NCBI RefSeq assembly: GCF_019396345.1
Contig: NZ_JAHKRM010000004.1
Span: 186,001-250,000 of the forward strand
DNA from: Nonomuraea guangzhouensis
GTDB lineage: Bacteria; Actinomycetota; Actinomycetes; Streptosporangiales; Streptosporangiaceae
DNA length: 64,000 nt
Reading direction: 5' to 3'
Shown one piece after another: positions 15,809-24,116 of this stretch (the stretch's first letter is position 1; every line of letters begins with the position of its first letter). The position numbers were made by a program, and so were the translations under genes. Under the pieces are notes generated by a model. The model was not told the DNA's origin and made no database searches. It worked only from the letters and a program-made list of their open reading frames with translations.

Positions 15809-16780
15809 TCAGCGACCCGTGCCCGCCAGCCAGGCGTCCACCCCCGCCCGCATCCCCACCTTGAGCTCCTCCTCGGCGAACGACGCGTCGATCGAGGCCC
15901 GGGCGAATCCGGCCAGCTCCGCGTCGTCGTACCCGAAGACCTCCCGCGCCCGTACGTACTCCTCCGCGAGGTCGGTCTCGCCGTCGGTGTTGAGCGTGAC
16001 CGCCAGCCCCGCCTCGCGCAGCCGCCGCAGCGGATGCTCGGCCAGGCTGGGCACGACACCGAGCAGGACGTTCGAGGTCGGGCAGACCTCCAGCGGAACC
16101 CCGCGCTCACCCACCTCGGCGACCAGCGCGTCGTCCTCCAGAACGCGGACGCCGTGCCCGATCCGCTCGGCGTGCCCGGCCACGAGCACCTCCCGGATGC
16201 TCTCCGGCCCGCCGAACTCCCCCGCATGGTGCACCAGGTGCACCCCGGCGTCCCTGGCCGCGTCGAGCACCTCCGCGAACGGCGCCACCGGATGGCTCTC
16301 GTCACCCGCCAGCCCGATGCCGATGACCGCCTCGTAACGGGTGGCGAGCTTCAGCGTCCGCCAGAACCGTTCGACGGACCGCCGCCGCGAGTGGTCGAGC
16401 AGCACCCGGCACTCGATCCCGTAGCGGCGCGACCCCTCGGCCAGCCCGTCGAGCACCGCCTCCAGCGGCATCTCCGGCGCGCCGAGCCGCTCGCCGTGCG
16501 AGGCCGCGGTGAACGACACCTCCGCGTAGCGGGTGCCCTGAGCGGCCTCGTCCTCGCAGAACTCCAGCGCCACCCGCCGGAAGTGCTCGGCCGTGCGCAG
16601 CCGCTCGCGGGTCAGCGCCCGGTGGTCGGCGAACTCGCGGAACGTGGCGAACGGCCCGCCCCGGCCCCCCGGGCCACCGAACTCGCGCGAGGTCTCGGGC
16701 CGGACCGTGCTCTCCAGGTGAACGTGCAGGTGGGCTTTGGGCAGCAGCCGTACGTCTCTCACTGTCAGCACCCTAGCCAC
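15809..16780 (-). CDS. adenosine deaminase-family protein
   Basis: 323 residues with the metal-dependent deaminase pattern: HVH at 19-21, HHAGEFGG, RIGHGVR, and VTLNTDGETD near the C-terminus. The zinc ligands (HxH, His of HHAGE, Asp of NTD) and catalytic Glu are present. In adenosine deaminases the last motif is NTDDP; here the second Asp, which contacts the purine, is Gly, so the substrate may not be adenosine. The start could be GTG 16780 or GTG 16762. It is divergent from a TetR gene with a perfect palindrome between them. Confidence 0.8.
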   Translation of the reverse strand: MARVLTVRDVRLLPKAHLHVHLESTVRPETSREFGGPGGRGGPFATFREFADHRALTRERLRTAEHFRRVALEFCEDEAAQGTRYAEVSFTAASHGERLGAPEMPLEAVLDGLAEGSRRYGIECRVLLDHSRRRSVERFWRTLKLATRYEAVIGIGLAGDESHPVAPFAEVLDAARDAGVHLVHHAGEFGGPESIREVLVAGHAERIGHGVRVLEDDALVAEVGERGVPLEVCPTSNVLLGVVPSLAEHPLRRLREAGLAVTLNTDGETDLAEEYVRAREVFGYDDAELAGFARASIDASFAEEELKVGMRAGVDAWLAGTGR

Positions 16781-16813
16781 CAGCCCGTACGGCCCGCATC
16801 CCGGTTTTGCTCG

Positions 16814-16831
16814 TGACTGACCGGTCAGTCA
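16814..16831. promoter_or_regulatory. TetR operator palindrome
   Basis: TGACTGACCGGTCAGTCA is an uninterrupted 18-bp palindrome ending 2 bp before the TetR ATG at 16834. A TetR dimer here would block its own probably leaderless transcript, and possibly the divergent deaminase gene. Confidence 0.85.
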
Positions 16832-16833
16832 TA

Positions 16834-17445
16834 ATGGCCCGCATGTCCCCCCGGAAGGTCGACAAGGCCGCGCGACGCAAAGAGATCCTCACCGCGGCGG
16901 TGAAGGTGTTCGCCCGCAAGGGGTTCGCCGCCACCCGCATCGACGACATCGCCGCCGAGGCGGGCATGGCCAAGGGCAGCGTCTACCTCTATTACGACAG
17001 CAGGGACGCGCTGCTGGAAGCCGCGTTCGAAGCCTACAGAGCCATGTCGGCCGACATCTTCGACCGGGCGGTCAACGGCCCCGGCCCCGCGCTGGAGCGG
17101 CTGGCCGGGCTGGTGCACGCGGTGCTCGACGTGCTGGCCGCGCGGCGCGAACCGGCCCGGATCATGGTCGACCTGTGGGCGGCGTCCCGGGATGCGGAGA
17201 AGTCGCCGGTGGACATGGCGGCCGTCTACGGCGACTCGCGGGCGGCGATCGCCGAGCTCCTGCGCCAGGCCGACAAGGAAGGCGTGCTGCGCGCGGGCGT
17301 GAGCGAGCACCACGCGGCCGTCATCGTGGGCGCCCTCGAGGGCTGCCTGCTGCAGTGCCTGGTGGATCCCGGCCTGCCCGCGACGGAGCTGGCCGAGCCG
17401 ATCATCCAGGTCTGTCTGGAGGGCCTGCGCCGACCGGCCGCTTGA
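16834..17445 (+). CDS. TetR/AcrR-family regulator
   Basis: 203 residues with the TetR helix-turn-helix (RRKEILTAAVKVFARKGFAA, then MAKGSVYLYYDSRDALLEAA) and a helical ligand domain. ATG 16834 and ATG 16843 are both possible; neither has a Shine-Dalgarno, consistent with a leaderless message from a promoter overlapping the operator at 16814-16831. It lies 82 bp upstream of the condensation-domain gene on the same strand, so it may also be the pathway regulator of the adjoining biosynthetic locus. That link is inference. Confidence 0.85.
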   Translation: MARMSPRKVDKAARRKEILTAAVKVFARKGFAATRIDDIAAEAGMAKGSVYLYYDSRDALLEAAFEAYRAMSADIFDRAVNGPGPALERLAGLVHAVLDVLAARREPARIMVDLWAASRDAEKSPVDMAAVYGDSRAAIAELLRQADKEGVLRAGVSEHHAAVIVGALEGCLLQCLVDPGLPATELAEPIIQVCLEGLRRPAA

Positions 17446-17527
17446 CAAGCTCGGAGGGCTGATAGAGCCTCCTTGCAGAGATCTCCGGTTCACCAGCCAC
17501 TTCGCCTCTCTTACGGGTGATGAGACG

Positions 17528-19450
17528 ATGCCGGAAGAGCACGAGCCGATGCCGTCGCCGGCGCAGCAGCGGTTGTGGTTTCTCCAGCAGCTCGCGCCGG
17601 ATTCGCCGCAGTACAACGTCTTCCGGGGCTACGAGCTGCGCGGACGACTGGACGTGGCGGCGCTGCGCCGGGCCCTCGGCGCGCTGGCCGAGCGGCACGT
17701 CGCGTTACGCATGAGGTTCCCCGCCGACGGCGGGGTCGCCCGCGCGGTGGTGAGCGGCTGCCCGTTCGAGGTCGAGCTGCCCATCACCGATCTCGCGGGA
17801 GAGTCCGGCTGGGAGTCGGCGGCGACGGAGTTCGCCCGGCTGTGGTCGTCACAGCCGTTCGACCTCGCGCGGGACGACCTGATCCGGGCCCACCTGCTGC
17901 GCGTCACGCCCGAGCTGCACGTACTCCTGCTGTGCGTCCATCACATCGTGATCGACGGCTGGTCGGTGCCGATCATCGACGAGGAGCTCGGCCGGCTCTA
18001 CGAGGGCCGGCCCCTCGTGGAGCAGTCGGCCGACTATCTCGACTACGCCCGGTGGCAGTGGGAGCTGGCCGGCTCCCCCTCGGCCGAGCGGGTGCTCGCG
18101 TACTGGCGGCGACGGCTGGCCGGCGCGCCCGAACTCGTCACGCTGCCCGCCGATCGGCAGCGTCCGAGGATCCAGGACTTCCGCGGCGGGCAGCTCGCCA
18201 GGACCTTGCCGACGGAGGTGACCGCCACGCTGAGGTCCTTCGCCGCGGCGCACCGCGTCACGCCGTACACCGTCGCCTACGCCGCCTTCGCCGTGCTGCT
18301 CGCCCGTGTCGCCCGCGCGACCGATCTGGTGATCGGCGTGGTGGTGGCGGGCCGTTCGCGGCCGGAGTTCGCCGGGACGGTGGGCTTCTTCGTCGGTACG
18401 CTGCCGGTCCGCATGGACCTGTCCGGCGATCCGAGCTTCGCCGCGGTGCTCGCCGCGGCCCGCGAGGAGCTGTTCGACGCCTACGACAACGACCTGCTGC
18501 CCTTCGACGTCCTGGTCGACCGGCTGGCCCTGCGGCGGGATCCCTCCTACACCCCGCTGGTCCAGGTGATCTTCCAGATGCTGGTCACGCGGGCGTACGG
18601 CAGCGAGACGCGCTGGGGCGACCTCGGCGCCCGCCTCTGGGGCAGGGACGTCACGCAGCCCGCCACCCGCTTCGACCTGGAGGTGCACCTGCTGGACCAG
18701 GCCGAGGACGACATGGTCATGGAGGTCTGCTTCAACGCCGACCTGTTCGACGAGAAGACGGTCGCGGGACTGGCCGGCGACTACATGCGGCTGCTGCGGG
18801 CCCTGTGCCGCGACCCCGATCGGCCCGTGTCGGAGGCGTACGCGCAGCTCGGCGGTGGTGAGAGGCAGGTGTGGGTGTCGATCCGCGACGAGCAGGGGGT
18901 CTTGGTGCCGTACGGGGTGCCGGGCGAGGTCTGGCTCGATGGGACGCCCACGCGACTGCTCGGCCGTATGCGGTTCGGCGGCACGTTCGAGGTCCTGGGC
19001 CGTACGGACGCCGAACTCGTGGTCCGCGGCTGCCGGGTGCCGGCCGAGCCGATCGAGCGGGCGCTGCTGGAGGACCCGTCGATCGCGGCGGCCGAGGTGT
19101 CGGCAGGCGACGACGGCGAGCTCACGGCCCGCCTCACCGCCGTGCCCGGCGAGTCCCGGCCGACCCGGGGCGAACTACGCGCCCGGCTCCGCCGCCGGCT
19201 GCCGGGCTTCCTGGTGCCCGGCTCCTTCGTCTGGAACGACGAGCCCTCCCCCGAGCCACCGATCCCGCACGCGCTGGTCCTGACCGCATCGGACCTGCAC
19301 GACCCCGACCAACCGAACCCGGACCCGGACCTGGACCTGGACCTGGACCTGGACCGGCCGGAGCCTGGCCGGCCGGAGCGCGACGCGGCGGGGCTGGACG
19401 AGCCGATGGTCTTCTTCGTGGTCACCGAACCGCCGGGAGAGGCTTCGTGA
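17528..19450 (+). CDS. stand-alone NRPS condensation protein with adenylation-domain tail
   Basis: Residues 1-440 form a condensation domain, with HHIVIDGW at 138-145 as the active-site HHxxxDG and the opening PSPAQQRLWFLQQL. It would join an acyl or aminoacyl thioester to an amino acid. From about 446 the protein resembles only the C-terminal subdomain of an adenylation domain (PYGVPGEVWLDG, LGRTDAELVVRGCRVPAEPIE, LRARLRRRLPGFLVP). The A1-A7 core, the A10 Lys and a carrier domain are missing. A DPDLDLDLDLD repeat and a divergent tail end the 640 residues. GTGA overlap with the thioesterase gene shows one operon with the A-T gene. Confidence 0.85.
   Translation: MPEEHEPMPSPAQQRLWFLQQLAPDSPQYNVFRGYELRGRLDVAALRRALGALAERHVALRMRFPADGGVARAVVSGCPFEVELPITDLAGESGWESAATEFARLWSSQPFDLARDDLIRAHLLRVTPELHVLLLCVHHIVIDGWSVPIIDEELGRLYEGRPLVEQSADYLDYARWQWELAGSPSAERVLAYWRRRLAGAPELVTLPADRQRPRIQDFRGGQLARTLPTEVTATLRSFAAAHRVTPYTVAYAAFAVLLARVARATDLVIGVVVAGRSRPEFAGTVGFFVGTLPVRMDLSGDPSFAAVLAAAREELFDAYDNDLLPFDVLVDRLALRRDPSYTPLVQVIFQMLVTRAYGSETRWGDLGARLWGRDVTQPATRFDLEVHLLDQAEDDMVMEVCFNADLFDEKTVAGLAGDYMRLLRALCRDPDRPVSEAYAQLGGGERQVWVSIRDEQGVLVPYGVPGEVWLDGTPTRLLGRMRFGGTFEVLGRTDAELVVRGCRVPAEPIERALLEDPSIAAAEVSAGDDGELTARLTAVPGESRPTRGELRARLRRRLPGFLVPGSFVWNDEPSPEPPIPHALVLTASDLHDPDQPNPDPDLDLDLDLDRPEPGRPERDAAGLDEPMVFFVVTEPPGEAS
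19316..19356 (+). repeat. 6-bp coding tandem repeat
   Basis: About six copies of a CTGGAC/CCCGGAC-type hexamer code for a PDPDLDLDLDLD run in the linker-like tail of the condensation protein. Slippage in units of two codons would keep the frame. Confidence 0.75.
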
Positions 19451-20238
19451 GCACGTCGGCGGCGGAGTCGTGCTTCTGGACGCCGCGCCGCAGGCCCGGG
19501 GCGGCACTGCGCGCGGTCTGCTTCCCGCACGCCGGCGGTGACGCGCTGTCCTACGCCTCCCTCTCCCGCGCGCTGCCCGACGACATCGAGGTGCTGGCCC
19601 TGCGGATGCCCCGTCCCGGAGACCGGCGGGCCGAGCCGGCACCTGATCTCGCCACGTTCACCGGGCGGATCGCCCGCGCGCTCGCGGACCTGGCACCGCC
19701 GTACATGGTGGTGGGCCAGAGCCTGGGCGCCCTGATCGCCTTCGAGGCGGCCAGAGCGGCACCGGGTACGCCCCCCACGGCATGCCTGTTCATCTCGTCG
19801 GCGCCCCCACATCGCTGGGCGCGAACGCTCGACCTCTACGCGGCGGACGACGCGGAGCGAGCGCTGCTGTCCTATCTCCGTGACGGCGACGCGACGATGG
19901 GCGCGGCGCTGGACGATCCGGCGGTAGGGGCGCTCGTGCTCCGCGACCTGCGGGCAGATCTACGGCTTTTGCAGGGGTACGCCGCCTCCGTGGAGCCGCG
20001 GCTCACCTGTCCGGTCCGCGTCCTGGTCGGCGCCGATGACCCGGCGCTGTCGCCGGACGACGTCGCCGGCTGGAGCCGCTGCACAACCGGGCCCTGCTCG
20101 GTCGCGTCGGTTCCCACGGGCCACTTCGTCGTACGGCAAGGAGAGGCTTTCGTCGTTCAGGAGATCACCCGCGTCGCCACCGCGGGGGTCACGACCGAGG
20201 GAGAAGGATGTTCGACTCGGAGATCGGCCGGCGGGTAG
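19447..20238 (+). CDS. type II thioesterase
   Basis: 263 residues from GTG 19447 (GTGA overlap with the preceding gene). The alpha/beta hydrolase signature GQSLG at 90-94 gives nucleophile Ser92, with VCFPHAGGD at ~24-32 as oxyanion region, the acid in VGADDPALS and the His in VPTGHFVV. This is the RifR/GrsT-type external thioesterase layout, which removes wrong or stalled acyl groups from carrier domains or, in some pathways, releases the product. Its 3' end overlaps the A-T gene by 31 bp. It belongs to the plus-strand arm of the biosynthetic locus. Confidence 0.85.
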   Translation: MSTSAAESCFWTPRRRPGAALRAVCFPHAGGDALSYASLSRALPDDIEVLALRMPRPGDRRAEPAPDLATFTGRIARALADLAPPYMVVGQSLGALIAFEAARAAPGTPPTACLFISSAPPHRWARTLDLYAADDAERALLSYLRDGDATMGAALDDPAVGALVLRDLRADLRLLQGYAASVEPRLTCPVRVLVGADDPALSPDDVAGWSRCTTGPCSVASVPTGHFVVRQGEAFVVQEITRVATAGVTTEGEGCSTRRSAGG

Positions 20239-21977
20239 CAGAGCACGCCGCCCAGGCCCCCGACAGTCCGGCCGTCGTGTCCGCCGAGGGCGTCCTGACC
20301 TACCGGGACCTGGCTGCGCGGGCGGAACGCTTCCGTGAGGCGCTGGCGGCGGCGGGACTGCGCGCGGGGGACGTGGTCGCGATGGCGCTGCCCGACGGCT
20401 CGGTCGGCATCGCCGCGATGCTGGCCGCGTTCACCGCCGGTACGGCTTTCGTCTGGCTCGACGAGGACCAGCCCGCCGCGCGGCACCGCGCGATCCTGGA
20501 GGACTGCGGCCCGACGGGTGTGGTGGCGACGCCGAACGGCGCGGAGGAGGCGGCCAGGTCGGCGGGTTGCCCCGCGGTGGTGACCGTCCAGGGCGACGAG
20601 GCGACGGTGGTCTCGGCCGCGCCGTCCGGGCCGCGCGCGGAGACGGTGCCGCGGGACACGAGCTGCCTGGTCTACACCTCGGGCTCCACCGGCAGGCCGA
20701 AGGGCATCGTCCAGCGCAGCGGGAACCTCCTGCACTTCGCGCGCTGGCTCGCCGCGGAAACCGGCCTGCGCCGCGGATCGCACATGCTGCAGCTGGCCCG
20801 CCTCAGCTACGACGCCGCCTACTTGGAGATCCTCAGCGCCCTGGAGGCCGGCGCCGCGATCGTCATCCCGCCGCCCACGGTGAAGCCCGACGGCGCCGAA
20901 CTCCTCCCGTGGCTGGACGGCCGGGAGGTGACGCACGTGTTCTGCGTGCCCACGCTCATCCGCCGGCTGCTGCTGGCCCGGGAGGGCGCGGGCGAGCCGC
21001 CCGACCCGGGCATGCGGGCGGTCAGCCTGTACGGCGAGCCCCTGCACAGCACGACCGTGGACCAGGTGCGCGCCCACTTCCCGCGGGCGGCGGTCTACAA
21101 CATGTACGGTCCGGCGGAGACGACCGTCGCGACGTTCCACCTGGTCGAGCCGGGCTCCGCCGGGGACATCCCCATCGGCCGGGACATCCCGGGGATCGAG
21201 ACCCTGCTGCGCGGGGGCGAGAGCGCGGCGGACGACGAGGGCGAGGTCTGGATCAGGACCCGGTTCCTGGCCCGCGGCTACCTGGGGCGGCCGGCGGAGA
21301 CCGCCGCGGTCTTCTCGGAGAAGGACGAATCCGGCCTGCGTACGTACCGGACCGGGGACCTGGCGCGCAGGCGGCCCGACGGCGCTCTGGTGTTCCTGGG
21401 CCGGCGCGACCACCAGGTCAAGATCCGGGGCGCCCGCGTCGAGCTGGCCGAGATCGAGGCGGTGCTGCGGGCCGAGCCGGGAGTGGCGCAGGCCGCCGTC
21501 GGCGTCTTCACCGACGAGCACGGCACCGTCCATCCCGCCGCCTACCTGGAGCCGGTCGCGGCGGCGAAGGTGGACGTGCGGGTCCTGCACCGCCGCGTGG
21601 CGGGCGTGCTGCCCGCCTACATGGTGCCCGCCGCGTACGTCCTGCTCGACAAGCTGCCCCTCACCGCGACCGGGAAGATCGACCGGAAGGGGCTGCCGGA
21701 TCCGAACACGCTCACGTCAGGAACCGGCGCCCGGGGTGCGTTCAAGACCGGGACCGAGCGGCGACTGGCCGCGATCTGGCGCGAGGTCCTCGACCGCCAG
21801 GAACTGGGCGCCGACGACGACTTCTTCGAGCTGAAGGGGCACTCCCTCATGGCCGTGCGCATCGCGGCGGCGGTGATCGAGGAGTTCGGGGTGGAGATCC
21901 CCGTCCGGGCCGTCTTCGAGCATCCCACCGTGCGCGAGCTGGCCGGCTACATCGACGAGGAACTGTCTCACTTGTAG
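20208..21977 (+). CDS. NRPS adenylation-thiolation didomain
   Basis: 589 residues. The adenylation domain shows YTSGSTGRPKG at 156-166, MYGPAETT at 299-306, YRTGDLARR at 380-388 and catalytic Lys490 in TATGKIDRK. The carrier domain follows, with phosphopantetheine site Ser546 in KGHSLMA. It activates one amino acid and holds it as a thioester. By eye alignment to GrsA the ten specificity residues read roughly D-A-L-F-S-Y-M-V-A-K, which I cannot match to a known substrate. No C or TE domain is fused, so it must work with the separate condensation and thioesterase proteins. Its 3' end overlaps the convergent AMP-ligase gene by 10 bp. Confidence 0.9.
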   Translation: MFDSEIGRRVAEHAAQAPDSPAVVSAEGVLTYRDLAARAERFREALAAAGLRAGDVVAMALPDGSVGIAAMLAAFTAGTAFVWLDEDQPAARHRAILEDCGPTGVVATPNGAEEAARSAGCPAVVTVQGDEATVVSAAPSGPRAETVPRDTSCLVYTSGSTGRPKGIVQRSGNLLHFARWLAAETGLRRGSHMLQLARLSYDAAYLEILSALEAGAAIVIPPPTVKPDGAELLPWLDGREVTHVFCVPTLIRRLLLAREGAGEPPDPGMRAVSLYGEPLHSTTVDQVRAHFPRAAVYNMYGPAETTVATFHLVEPGSAGDIPIGRDIPGIETLLRGGESAADDEGEVWIRTRFLARGYLGRPAETAAVFSEKDESGLRTYRTGDLARRRPDGALVFLGRRDHQVKIRGARVELAEIEAVLRAEPGVAQAAVGVFTDEHGTVHPAAYLEPVAAAKVDVRVLHRRVAGVLPAYMVPAAYVLLDKLPLTATGKIDRKGLPDPNTLTSGTGARGAFKTGTERRLAAIWREVLDRQELGADDDFFELKGHSLMAVRIAAAVIEEFGVEIPVRAVFEHPTVRELAGYIDEELSHL

Positions 21978-23419
21978 GCGGTCTCCTGGGCCGGGATGCC
22001 GCGGATCCGGCAGGGGCGTTCGGCGCGGAGCAGGAAGCGGTGCAGCTCCGCCCGGGCGCGCCGCACCGCGTCGTCGGTGACGTCGCGCATGTACAGCTCC
22101 AGGACGAACCGCTGCCCAGCGTGCTCGACATGCTCGTCGTCGTACGTTCCGCGCCCGTCATCGCCGGGACACGGGCGGGTGGCCGCGGCCACGACTCCGG
22201 GAAGCGCCTCGGCCAGGCGACGTACCGACGGCAGCGACACCTTGACCCCGTCCACGACGCAGGAGTCCCCCATGCGCCCGGCGAAGTGGAGATAGCCGTC
22301 CGCGTCGATGCGGAACAGGTCCCCGGTGGCGATCTGCCCCGGGGCGGCGCGGCGGTCGGTGGAGCGGCCGTCGGTGGCGCGGCCCTCGGGAGCGCGGCCC
22401 TCGGGAGCGCCGACCCGCCGTACGAGCACGGTGTCGGAGGTCACGAGCAGCTCTCCCACGCCGTCGCGCACGTCACGCAGCGACACGCCGACCCCGGGCA
22501 GCGGGCGGCCGACCGATCCGTGCCGGTGGACGGGTTCGCGGTGCGCGGCCAGGGTGCTGACCCGCGGCCCCGCCTCCGTCAGGCCGTACGTGATGTACAC
22601 CTCCAGGTCGTCGCGCCCCCGCAGCAGCGCGGTCACCTCCCGTGACGGCAGGGCGTCGCCGCCCACGGTGAGCATGCGCAGGCCCTTGGGCGGCTCATCC
22701 GGCACCAGGCCGCGCAGGAGGAAGGGCGTCAGCGAGGAACTCGTCACGCCGTGGCGGCGCACGGCGTCGGCGTAGCCCCGCGGGCTGAACGGCGGGCCGG
22801 TGACCACCAGGCGGGCGCCGGTGACCAGGCCCGCCAGCGCCTGGGCCACCAGGGCGTAGGAGAAGTTCAGCGGCAGCGTGACGAGCATGGTGTCGTCGGC
22901 CCGCAACCCGACCGCCCCGGCATGCCTGGCGGCGTTGCGGAACAGGGACGAGGCCCGGTGCAGACAGCCGCTGAAGATGCCGGAGGTCCCTGAGGTCAGG
23001 ATGACCACGTGGCCGGGGCCGTGCTGCTGCCAGGGCCCGGGCAACGTCGCGACGGCGACGCGGTCGAAGCGCCGGACGGTCGTCTCGGGGACGATCCTGC
23101 CGTACGGGGTGACCAGCAGGCGGGCGCCGAGCCGGCGGGCGACCTCCCTGAGGCGGCTCGCGGGCATGGCGGGTGGGACGGCGACGGGCACCGCCCCGCC
23201 GTGCAGCGCGCCGAACAGGTACCGCAGCAGCGCCGTCCCGCTCGGCAGGGCGAGCACCACCACGTTCCCCAGCCCATCGGCCAGCCCGGCGAACAGGTCC
23301 GCGACGGCCGCGACAGACACCGGCGGGCCGGGCTCCGCGTCGCCGTCGACGTCGACGGCCCGCTCGCGAAGGTAGGTCTCCACCTCGTCGACCGGCGGGC
23401 CGATGTCCTCAGCGCTCAT
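21968..23419 (-). CDS. AMP-dependent acyl ligase (ANL superfamily)
   Basis: 483 residues. The P-loop-like VILTSGTSGIFSGCL (139-153) lacks the usual PKG lysine, ITYGLTEAGPR is the A5 region, and ATGDLFRIDADGYLHFAGR the hinge and A8 region. The protein ends IPAQETAYK, placing a Lys at the last residue where the A10 lysine of ANL enzymes would be. It probably adenylates a carboxylic acid and loads it on the ACP encoded at 27983. A repeat of five-residue units (APEGR-like) precedes the hinge. It is the last gene of the seven-gene minus operon, overlapping the previous gene by 11 bp. Confidence 0.8.
   Translation of the reverse strand: MSAEDIGPPVDEVETYLRERAVDVDGDAEPGPPVSVAAVADLFAGLADGLGNVVVLALPSGTALLRYLFGALHGGAVPVAVPPAMPASRLREVARRLGARLLVTPYGRIVPETTVRRFDRVAVATLPGPWQQHGPGHVVILTSGTSGIFSGCLHRASSLFRNAARHAGAVGLRADDTMLVTLPLNFSYALVAQALAGLVTGARLVVTGPPFSPRGYADAVRRHGVTSSSLTPFLLRGLVPDEPPKGLRMLTVGGDALPSREVTALLRGRDDLEVYITYGLTEAGPRVSTLAAHREPVHRHGSVGRPLPGVGVSLRDVRDGVGELLVTSDTVLVRRVGAPEGRAPEGRATDGRSTDRRAAPGQIATGDLFRIDADGYLHFAGRMGDSCVVDGVKVSLPSVRRLAEALPGVVAAATRPCPGDDGRGTYDDEHVEHAGQRFVLELYMRDVTDDAVRRARAELHRFLLRAERPCRIRGIPAQETAYK
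22352..22411 (-). repeat. 15-bp coding tandem repeat in ligase gene
   Basis: Four 15-bp units code for APEGR, APEGR, ATDGR and STDRR in a surface loop just before the GDLF motif of the AMP-ligase. The frame is kept. Confidence 0.75.
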
Positions 23420-24116
23420 CGTCCGGACCCGCTGTCCGGCCGTCGGCGGCGTGGTGGCCAGGGGTTGGATCCGATACCCCGCCGGTGATGGGGCGACCGG
23501 GCAATGGGCCAGGCATCCGGTCAGTGGCGATGCGGCGGCCCGGCAGTGGATCCTGGCCGGTAGTGGCGTGGTGACCTGGCAGTGAGTCCTGGCCGACAGT
23601 GGCGTGGTGGCCGGGGCTTGGGCCCAGGATTCGGCCGACGGCGGTGTGGTGGGTGCCGTTCACGGTGTGCTCGGCGACGGCGACGTACCGGCACTCGCCG
23701 GTAGCCAGCCAGCCGGCCGCGATCAGCGCCACGACCCGCGCCGCGCGGTCCGGTGGCATGCACACCAGCAGGCTGGGGCCGCGGAAGCCGAGCGTGATGC
23801 AGAGCAGGCCGGCGAGCGAGCCGGGGTTGGCGCCGGCGAAGCGGAGCGGGGAGACGCGGCCGCGGGCGGCCGAGTCGGCGACCGAGCGCATGGTGTGGCG
23901 GGTGCCATGGTCGCTGACGGCCAGCGCGCCGATCTCGGCCGTCTCCCATCGCACCGCCTCCGGCGCCTCGGCCAGCGCCGCCTCCACCGCGGACACCACG
24001 AGCCAGGCCGCCGGGTCGGCGTAGAAGGAGGCGGTCCGGCGTCCCTCCGCCACCAGGTCGCCGGTCTCGCGGAGCCCGCGAGCCAAGGTGGACAGACCAG
24101 GGCGCTCACCGTACAT
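23409..24116 (-). CDS. beta-ketoacyl synthase-like protein without active Cys (chain-length-factor-like)
   Basis: Residues 1-160 resemble the short N-terminal thiolase half seen in chain-length-factor-type partners (Ketoacyl-synt_2, as in aryl polyene clusters): SDHGTRHTMRSVADSAA, LRFAGANPGSLAGLLCITLG, FRGPSLLV. Where a ketosynthase has its nucleophilic Cys no TACSS motif is found, so it is unlikely to condense by itself. Residues ~166-230 are a Pro/Gly/His-rich repeat tail. It lies directly after the true ketosynthase gene with an 11-bp overlap, as expected for a KS/CLF pair, although the domain is much shorter than a full CLF. Confidence 0.65.
   Translation of the reverse strand: MYGERPGLSTLARGLRETGDLVAEGRRTASFYADPAAWLVVSAVEAALAEAPEAVRWETAEIGALAVSDHGTRHTMRSVADSAARGRVSPLRFAGANPGSLAGLLCITLGFRGPSLLVCMPPDRAARVVALIAAGWLATGECRYVAVAEHTVNGTHHTAVGRILGPSPGHHATVGQDSLPGHHATTGQDPLPGRRIATDRMPGPLPGRPITGGVSDPTPGHHAADGRTAGPDDER
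23427..23621 (-). repeat. ~36-bp coding repeat in KS-like gene tail
   Basis: Units of 12-14 residues each begin PGHH or PGR: PGHHATVGQDSL, PGHHATTGQDPL, PGRRIATDRMPGPL, PGRPITGGVSDPT, PGHHAADGRTA. The first two are nearly identical and the others have drifted. The array makes up the C-terminal third of the protein. Confidence 0.8.

Noticed and set aside
20567..22645. 692-codon plus-strand frame
   Set aside because: It overlaps the A-T didomain gene in another frame and the AMP-ligase gene on the other strand; the product is Arg/Gly/Pro-rich with no domain signal.
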